Assembly: GCA_033722295.1 (NCBI GenBank)
Contig: JAWVZH010000082.1
Coordinates: 1 to 13,940 of the forward strand
Direction of reading: 5' to 3'
Length of the DNA stretch: 13,940 bases
Source of the DNA: JAWVZH01 sp033722295
Lineage (GTDB): Bacteria; Bacteroidota; Bacteroidia; Chitinophagales; Saprospiraceae
A model generated the notes under the pieces. That model was not told the DNA's origin. It worked only from the letters and a program-made list of their open reading frames with translations, and did not search any database. Numbering within the stretch: position 1 is the stretch's first letter; every line of letters begins with the position of its first letter. The translations under genes were made by a program, and so were the position numbers. Of the stretch, positions 9,501 through 13,940 are shown in pieces.

Positions 9501-10575
9501 CCCCGTTCTGATCGCCGCTAAATCCTCCGGGATATACCATATCTACTCGCTCAATACCATTACATGCATCACTGACGACAGCAGTCGGCATATGTACCAG
9601 AGCATCACAACTTCTCTGGCCCGCCTTTCCTTTGATGGTATCCCGTGGCAACTGAATGTCTGGGCCTGCAGTGTCAATAATTGTAATTAATTGCTGTCGT
9701 ATCACATTACGGTCCTCCTGACAGAACCACTCCGTTATGGTCCATGTACGAAGCCATCTTTTCGTGCACCTGACCTCACTCATCAGTACATCTTCATATT
9801 CCACTGATAGGTTGCAGAAAAAATCCCTCATGGGATAAAGCGGGATGCCGTTCCATTCCGGAATAGACACATCTCTGGGAACAATAAACCCATTCTGATC
9901 CAGCCGAAATCGACTTCCACAGTATATAGAGGTGTCCTGTCCTGACAGGGTGACCTCACCCAGAGGAAACCTCTCTATCAGTACCGTTTGACTGCAAGTA
10001 TCCGAGACATTACCGCTGGCGTCTTCAGCAACAATTCTTCGTGTAACGGATTTGAGGTAGTTTGAGTCACAATTCAACAGTCTCACCCTTTCATCAAGAA
10101 TTCGAAGTTTGTAGGATTGGCAATGTTCTACGACATTTATCTTGCTGGTATTGAAGGTATCCATGAACTCTACACAATTAACCGTGTCGTCAGTACATGT
10201 CAGTAGAGGTGCAAATTTATCTTCAACCAGTATCTTTCCCCAGCAATTATTTCCAGTTGCCGTGTCGGTAACACTATAGATCAGCGTTTCACCCAGATAA
10301 CTGAGATCGATACTATCTCCAATGCTTTGATTGTGAAAGAATATGTCAACGACATAGTCATCCGGATCGATGGTATCATTTGCCAGGACCATCTCAGGAT
10401 GTACGCGGACACCACAATTCTCGTCCAGCGAAACATTGATATTCTTACAAAGCTCCACAGCTGTGTTACTAGATGAGCAGGGCCGGTCATCCTTCTCTCC
10501 TGCAAGGAGACCAAGCGGAAGGAAGAACAGCAATAATGCCAACAGGCGATAATACCACCCTGTATGCTGACTCAT
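6598..10575 (-). CDS. T9SS-secreted HYR/dockerin-like surface protein (gene B)
   Basis: This is a complete gene. I prefer the ATG at 10575 (1,325 residues) because it directly begins a Sec signal peptide, MSQHTGWYYRLLALLLFFLP, probably cut near LLAG. An in-frame ATG at 10653 would add 26 residues of non-signal character; it also lies downstream of the predicted promoter, so it is not excluded. Numbered from 10575: Cys-paired HYR/Ig-like modules fill about 40-800, including VAEDASGNVSDTC, IFDDGSFDEC, VRRMDDTC, VIDKSGNVGQC and WKVIDWCQ. A CNA-B or carboxypeptidase-regulatory-like sandwich lies at about 915-968. A dockerin-like pair lies at 970-1026 (NGVSTADLVAIQRHLLG and DVNNSGNLSAADISEIRK). 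A cohesin-like beta domain lies at about 1095-1219 (VQGFQFTLEWNFDFLRF). The type A T9SS sorting domain covers 1242-1325, beginning LYQNEPNPWND and ending TRKMIIM. Likely outer-membrane-anchored or released by T9SS. Its own promoter and terminator flank it. No enzymatic domain is visible; the adhesive or structural role is inferred. Confidence 0.95.
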   Translation of the reverse strand: MSQHTGWYYRLLALLLFFLPLGLLAGEKDDRPCSSSNTAVELCKNINVSLDENCGVRVHPEMVLANDTIDPDDYVVDIFFHNQSIGDSIDLSYLGETLIYSVTDTATGNNCWGKILVEDKFAPLLTCTDDTVNCVEFMDTFNTSKINVVEHCQSYKLRILDERVRLLNCDSNYLKSVTRRIVAEDASGNVSDTCSQTVLIERFPLGEVTLSGQDTSIYCGSRFRLDQNGFIVPRDVSIPEWNGIPLYPMRDFFCNLSVEYEDVLMSEVRCTKRWLRTWTITEWFCQEDRNVIRQQLITIIDTAGPDIQLPRDTIKGKAGQRSCDALVHMPTAVVSDACNGIERVDMVYPGGFSGDQNGGYIRLPIGLNEVVYRVFDSCYNMSTDTLLVEVEDRVAPIAICQQNTTVALDNDGLTQVRAEIFDDGSFDECAVDRFEVRRMDDTCGTGTDWGPYVEFCCNDLDRDVMVGFRVIDKSGNVGQCMVNVRVQDKQKPTIVGLPTIRISCRFDFDPNNTEVFGKFVTADSLRDSIILDADFVQFIGQPLDGVYRDNCPPVIEEEVDTTNLNNCGLGYVVRLFTFTDGQGNVETHSQSIFFENLDPLDSIDVIWPEHLDTMNVCGLDSLDPELLPDTFGFPRFPTEDECSLVGVDYKDQVIDASQGNEACFKILREWKVIDWCQKVNGEHRQWTYIQVIENANTIAPVIDSASCKDTLKCVYNTNCDPDSITLVATATDDCTDSLDLFWTYKIDLGNDGSFEIEENGNDASGVYPIDTHKIKFVVEDLCGNKDSCIYLFELRNCKGPLAYCKPKVIAELTPVDTNGGGFDDEIARINAEIFDDGSSHFCGHPLAFSFDSVDISDSIRIFNCDSLGPAGDDTIKLLQIFVIDTITGQFASCIDTLILQDNNNVSICPEPLRSGNVAGQLRTQDKREIKSIDVELMNSGFAMQETDHNGEYAFPDMPFGGIYDVVPKHDEDHINGVSTADLVAIQRHLLGKQIIQGPYNLIAADVNNSGNLSAADISEIRKLILGRYSEFSNNTSWRFVDADYTFRDPQTPWKDNWPEKYHIEPFNGDMKIDFVGMKIGDVTGDVAVNGADDGNKPRGAMTLFTEDRELTRGERVSIPVTFDQLEEVQGFQFTLEWNFDFLRFARLVPNNGLDIGMENFNLEMTDKGILTACWHTTSIWHLPSDMQKTIFTIEFEVDRDGRLSDLIELSDRITRNEVIGKANRSLGGLSLAFEDETISNFFKLYQNEPNPWNDVTRIDFHIPKDEEVRFTIFSEDGRILYRIKDTFKAGPNELYIHRDKLPDSGVLFYRLDTRSHSATRKMIIM

Positions 10576-10734
10576 ATTCTGAGTCCAGTCTGCTACACAG
10601 CTAAAACTTCGGAAAAATCTGGATTCTCCTAAGTCAGAAAATGAAAAATACATAGTCGAGATTTAGCACGTTATAAAACGGCCAAATCGTTTTGTTCTAA
10701 AGTCAGGTAGCTTTGGGGAGCACCTGAACAGGAA

Positions 10735-10763
10735 CAAATGTAACACAAAAATTCATATTACAA
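10735..10763 (-). promoter_or_regulatory. Predicted Bacteroidota-type promoter of gene B
   Basis: Read on the minus strand, TTG (10761-10763), an 18-base spacer and TACATTTG (10735-10742) match the Bacteroidota primary sigma consensus (TTG or TTTG, about 17-23 bases, TAnnTTTG). The element is embedded in AT-rich sequence in the intergenic spacer. Transcription would begin about 7 bases past the -7 element, near 10728. That gives a leader of about 75 bases to the ATG at 10653, or about 150 to the preferred ATG at 10575. Confidence 0.7.
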
Positions 10764-11004
10764 AATATTTTAATATATAAAATGCACTTATAGGCACATT
10801 TATTCATAATAAAAAAATATAATATGATAATCTGGAAGCTCTGCGCCATGTGAGAATCTCCACATCACACGATTCCTGAATAATGATCTTATCAGGACCG
10901 TGTCCCCGATTCAGCCTTGATCAAACACATGTGTTCTCTCCTACAATAAATTATTCAACATATACTGTTACTCTCAGCTCCCAACTGGATACCGACACAG
11001 TTCC

Positions 11005-11040
11005 CTGAATACTGATACTAATACTGATACTGATACTGAA
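11005..11040. repeat. Hexanucleotide tandem repeat (ACTGAT)n
   Basis: Six consecutive hexamers: CTGAAT, ACTGAT, ACTAAT, ACTGAT, ACTGAT, ACTGAA. The repeat abuts the terminator of gene A on its downstream side. It is non-coding and could vary in length between strains by slippage. Confidence 0.8.
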
Positions 11041-11072
11041 AAGGGCCATCCGCATTTGGCGGACAGCCCTTT
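11036..11072 (-). terminator. Rho-independent terminator of gene A
   Basis: A 14-bp stem pairs 11040-11053 with 11059-11072 around a 5-base loop. Twelve pairs are Watson-Crick and two (11047/11065 and 11048/11064) are G-U pairs only when transcribed from the minus strand; on the plus strand they would be C-A mismatches. This supports use by gene A, whose stop ends at 11100. The trailing T run is short (four), so termination may be weaker than at the gene B terminator. Confidence 0.85.
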
Positions 11073-11099
11073 CATCGTACATTCTCGATTAAAAATGTA

Positions 11100-13940
11100 T
11101 TACAGCACGAGCATCTTTCTTGTTAGGACCTGATCCTCGGTTTTAAGTTGATAGTATAATACGCCTGATGACATCAGACTTCCTTTCTCGATCCTTACCG
11201 TATTCATTCCTTCATCCATCATTCCATCCTTTCTCCACACTTCACGTCCATTGGCATCGACTATGGTCAGTGATACCTTTTGGTCAGTAGGCAGTTTGAA
11301 TCGCACCACTGTCCAGTCACTCCAGGGATTAGGTACGTTTTGATAAAGTTCGATCTCGCTCTGCATATCTGAAGACTCCATGAACGAGAGCTGCACTGGT
11401 CGCTCATCTCCGCCATCACTTGCAAGTGATCGTGTCACCTCATTAGTCAAGGTGATCATTTCACTGACAAAGGCATCCTGTTTGCTCAGGAGTCGTACCT
11501 TGATCAAATCATTGACCTGCTCTCTGTCTGGATTATCCCAACTGAAGGTAAAAATACCCATGTGCAGCAAGTCCAGATTGAAGTTTCCTCCTCCCATATC
11601 ATCTCTCAAAGGACTGACTTCGACGATTTCAGCTCTTTCCAGATCAATCTCAAAAGTGAATTGACAAGCTTCCAATTCCGCCAAGTCCGTATTCCTGATG
11701 ATCACTTCGACGAATTCATCCGCTGGTGTAAACTGCTCTGCAGCAGACAATACATAACCCGATCGGGTGGACAGGTCCTGATCTACTCCAGGTGCCGCAT
11801 CTCCGTTCAGGTCACCCAACTTCACTCCTACCCAGTTGACCGTCTGGTCATCCTGGAATGGTTCAAAACGCACGATCTCCGTAAACTGCTCACTGAGAGG
11901 ATCATCAGGATCATTAAACGTATAGGTTTCATCGACAAATCTCCAGGATTTACCGGAAGCGAACTCCGAAGTACTGCCAAGTATAAGCTTACGTATCTCT
12001 GAAATATCCGCCGCCGTTATTGTCGAGGACATATTCACGTCAGCCGCAATGTACTCATATGGACCATTCAGAGTGGTTTTACCGAGTAAGTAACGATGCA
12101 GTTTAACGATATCCGAAGTGGAAACACCATTCATCGGATCATCATTCTTGCCTGGCTTGAGGACGTAATGACCACCAAATGGCATACCATTGAATTCATA
12201 AATTCCGTTCTCAGTGAGATCTGCCGGCATACCCGATCCTTCCAGTTCAACCGCCACATCTTCCATCATTTCCGTGTCCGGAGTATGGATCAGGCCAGAG
12301 ATATTACCTGTCAGGGTCTGAGGACAAACGCTCACATTATTATTGTCCTGAATTGTCACCATCGTACGACACCTACTACTCACTCCCGTTTGTCTGTCAG
12401 TCACATAAATGGTAACCATTCGATCTCCAATGCTGTCACAATCATAGACACGGCTTCTCTCGGTCGTATCTGCACTGAAGCTGAATACTAAGCCAGTGCC
12501 ACACGCTGTAGAACTTCCATCATCCAGGTCCTTAGCCCAGAGAATGACCTTTTCCGTATCAGGATTTCCATCTCCGGTCGTATCCCAAGGCACCAACTCA
12601 AGTATGGCGCCTGTTCTACAATACGCCAGAGGCGCTTTACAATTCCGTAGTTCAAAGAGATGTTCACATGTAGTTTCATTGCCACACAGATCCTCTACGA
12701 ACCACTTGATTCTGTGAATACCTGCAGGAAATTGGTCGGTAACAGAGTTACCATCGAGCCTTGTTGTGTCGAAAGAGCCGTCGTTATCAAAATCAATTTT
12801 AGCCTTTATGAATAATTGATCTCTCGGTGTACAATCATCGATTGCAGCAATAGAAAGAGTAATTTCAGGAGGGATACAATTAGGAGTGAAGAAACAAATA
12901 ACCGTATCCTGACAGGTGCGTGAACTGATGGCCGGCGGCCTGTTGTTCTCCACGATGATCACCTGCTCATGCTCCCATGTCTCAAACTCGTTATTGTAGT
13001 TCTGACACCAGTCGATCACCTTCCATTTACGCAGTATCTTGAAGCAGCCTTCTGCTCCTCCCGTGTTATCGATGACATGATCTTTATAAGTAGCTCCCAG
13101 TAATGAGCACTCGTCATCGATCCTGAATCTTGGATATGCTCTTTCTTCAGATAGAAAGTCCGGATCAAACGGAAATGTCGTACAGACGTTGACTGTATCA
13201 AAGTCAACCGGCCAAATGATATCTCTTTCAGTAAATGGTCGAGAATTGACAAAGGTGATATGCTGTCTACACATGAACGAACGTTGTCCTTGCGCATCGA
13301 CAGCATAAAAATCACGGTATAATCTGCCATTGCCACACTGGTCGAATCTTTCGAACCATGAGGTATCCACCATTACCATAGGACAGTTATCATACGCCAG
13401 TCCATCTATAGCGGGACCATCGAACCTGACAGTGTCGCTGTCTATAACGATAGGTTCGCGGAGGCTGTCGAAATGTACCATCTTGCCGAATACGTCAAGA
13501 TTGTTCGGGTCATAGTCAAATCTGCAGTCCACAGTGATATTAGGCGGACATTTGACTCTTGGAGGCAATTTATCCTGTACAAGTACCCTCACCATACAGG
13601 TACCATAATTGCCACTCTTATCCGCTACACGGAATGCTACCATGACCTCCCGATTGACATCAGCGCAGCAGAACTCCACATAGTCTCCCCATTCATCTGT
13701 TCCGCTCATGCACGGATCATCCATCCTCCTTACTTCTATTTTCTTTATCTGGCAATCATCAAAGCTGCCATCATCGAAAATATCTGCGTACGTATGAACG
13801 ATTCCATCATCGTCCAGAGCAACAACTGTATTCTGATCACAAACCGCAATAGGAGCTACTTTATCCTGAACATGAACCACTATTGAGTCCACATTGGAGT
13901 TATAGCATGAATCATATGCGGTCACATAGACGGTATGAAA
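11100..13940 (-). CDS. T9SS-secreted HYR/dockerin-like surface protein, 5' end outside the window (gene A)
   Basis: The frame is open to the right edge. A GTG at 13925 is in frame but is internal: the codons upstream of it (FHTVYV) align with gene B around VVYRVFDSC. By that alignment roughly 370-400 N-terminal residues, including the signal peptide, lie outside the window. Numbered from 13925: the conserved block runs at about 19-435 (IFDDGSFDDC, VRRMDDPC, YVEFCC, FRVADKSGN, YDPNNLDVFGK, KILRKWKVIDWCQ, VEDLCGNETTC, APLAYC). A CNA-B-like sandwich lies at about 537-592. The dockerin-like pair lies at 594-650 (NGVSTSDIVKLHRYLLG and DVNMSSTITAADISEIRK). A cohesin-like domain lies at about 722-833. 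The type A T9SS sorting domain covers 858-941, beginning LYQNVPNPWSD and ending TRKMLVL. It is a clear paralogue of gene B over its whole visible length. The second dockerin loop lacks the usual glycine. The function is inferred to be surface adhesion or scaffold; no catalytic residues are seen. Confidence 0.95.
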   Translation of the reverse strand, partial: FHTVYVTAYDSCYNSNVDSIVVHVQDKVAPIAVCDQNTVVALDDDGIVHTYADIFDDGSFDDCQIKKIEVRRMDDPCMSGTDEWGDYVEFCCADVNREVMVAFRVADKSGNYGTCMVRVLVQDKLPPRVKCPPNITVDCRFDYDPNNLDVFGKMVHFDSLREPIVIDSDTVRFDGPAIDGLAYDNCPMVMVDTSWFERFDQCGNGRLYRDFYAVDAQGQRSFMCRQHITFVNSRPFTERDIIWPVDFDTVNVCTTFPFDPDFLSEERAYPRFRIDDECSLLGATYKDHVIDNTGGAEGCFKILRKWKVIDWCQNYNNEFETWEHEQVIIVENNRPPAISSRTCQDTVICFFTPNCIPPEITLSIAAIDDCTPRDQLFIKAKIDFDNDGSFDTTRLDGNSVTDQFPAGIHRIKWFVEDLCGNETTCEHLFELRNCKAPLAYCRTGAILELVPWDTTGDGNPDTEKVILWAKDLDDGSSTACGTGLVFSFSADTTERSRVYDCDSIGDRMVTIYVTDRQTGVSSRCRTMVTIQDNNNVSVCPQTLTGNISGLIHTPDTEMMEDVAVELEGSGMPADLTENGIYEFNGMPFGGHYVLKPGKNDDPMNGVSTSDIVKLHRYLLGKTTLNGPYEYIAADVNMSSTITAADISEIRKLILGSTSEFASGKSWRFVDETYTFNDPDDPLSEQFTEIVRFEPFQDDQTVNWVGVKLGDLNGDAAPGVDQDLSTRSGYVLSAAEQFTPADEFVEVIIRNTDLAELEACQFTFEIDLERAEIVEVSPLRDDMGGGNFNLDLLHMGIFTFSWDNPDREQVNDLIKVRLLSKQDAFVSEMITLTNEVTRSLASDGGDERPVQLSFMESSDMQSEIELYQNVPNPWSDWTVVRFKLPTDQKVSLTIVDANGREVWRKDGMMDEGMNTVRIEKGSLMSSGVLYYQLKTEDQVLTRKMLVL

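Larger units (their letters stand above)
10654..11099. other. AT-rich intergenic spacer between genes A and B
   Basis: This 446-base region contains no credible gene or RNA gene. In transcription order it holds the gene A terminator, the hexanucleotide repeat, a perfect 12-base palindrome AACACATGTGTT (10924-10935) overlapping TTGATCAA (10917-10924), and a weak hairpin with arms CCTGA/TCAGG (10875-10896). Beyond these lie an AT-rich tract (about 10741-10830) and the gene B promoter. The palindromes could be operators, but nothing in the sequence proves binding. Confidence 0.6.

Noticed and set aside
10576..10653. Upstream ATG of gene B at 10653
   Set aside because: The 26 added residues (MYFSFSDLGESRFF...) do not look like a signal peptide and push the real hydrophobic signal inward. 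It is kept as an alternative because it is downstream of the predicted promoter.
13923..13925. GTG at 13925 as the true start of gene A
   Set aside because: The frame stays open to the window edge, the upstream codons still align with gene B, and no signal peptide follows the GTG.

Overview
The window is almost entirely coding on the minus strand. It holds three very large, related genes for secreted or cell-surface proteins, arranged head to tail: gene A (right edge, 5' end outside the window), gene B (complete) and gene C (left edge, 3' end outside the window). The organism is very probably a member of the Bacteroidota, most likely a Saprospiria/Lewinella-type marine or sludge bacterium. 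Three things support this: type IX secretion system (T9SS) C-terminal sorting domains ending the two genes whose stops are visible; HYR-like and dockerin-like modules in the combination familiar from that group; and a Bacteroidota-type promoter (TTG-N18-TACATTTG) in front of gene B. No housekeeping, RNA, phage, transposon or CRISPR feature is visible.

Layout, in transcription order (right to left). Gene A (>13940-11100) ends at a hairpin terminator (11040-11072). A 446-base AT-rich spacer (10654-11099) follows, with a hexanucleotide repeat, a 12-base palindrome and the gene B promoter. Gene B (10575-6598) ends at a strong intrinsic terminator (6543-6572). A 224-base spacer precedes gene C (6373 to beyond base 1), an open frame of 2,124 codons with no stop in the window.

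Genes A and B share one architecture: cysteine-paired, Asp-rich HYR/Ig-like modules, a long conserved central block, a CNA-B-like beta-sandwich, a dockerin-like pair of calcium loops, a cohesin-like domain, and the T9SS sorting domain. Gene C contains the same core starting near residue 1,310, but carries about 1,300 extra N-terminal residues: a signal peptide, a Cys-rich region, five HYR-like repeats (three of exactly 246 bp) and four degenerate repeats carrying a Cys-Asp-Thr-Thr motif. By alignment with gene B, the window edge cuts gene C just before its CNA-B/dockerin/T9SS part.

All three are likely exported by Sec, carried across the outer membrane by T9SS, and used as adhesive, matrix or gliding-related surface fibres. 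That role is inferred from architecture; no enzymatic domain is visible. Each visible gene end has its own terminator, so they look like separately transcribed paralogues rather than one operon.
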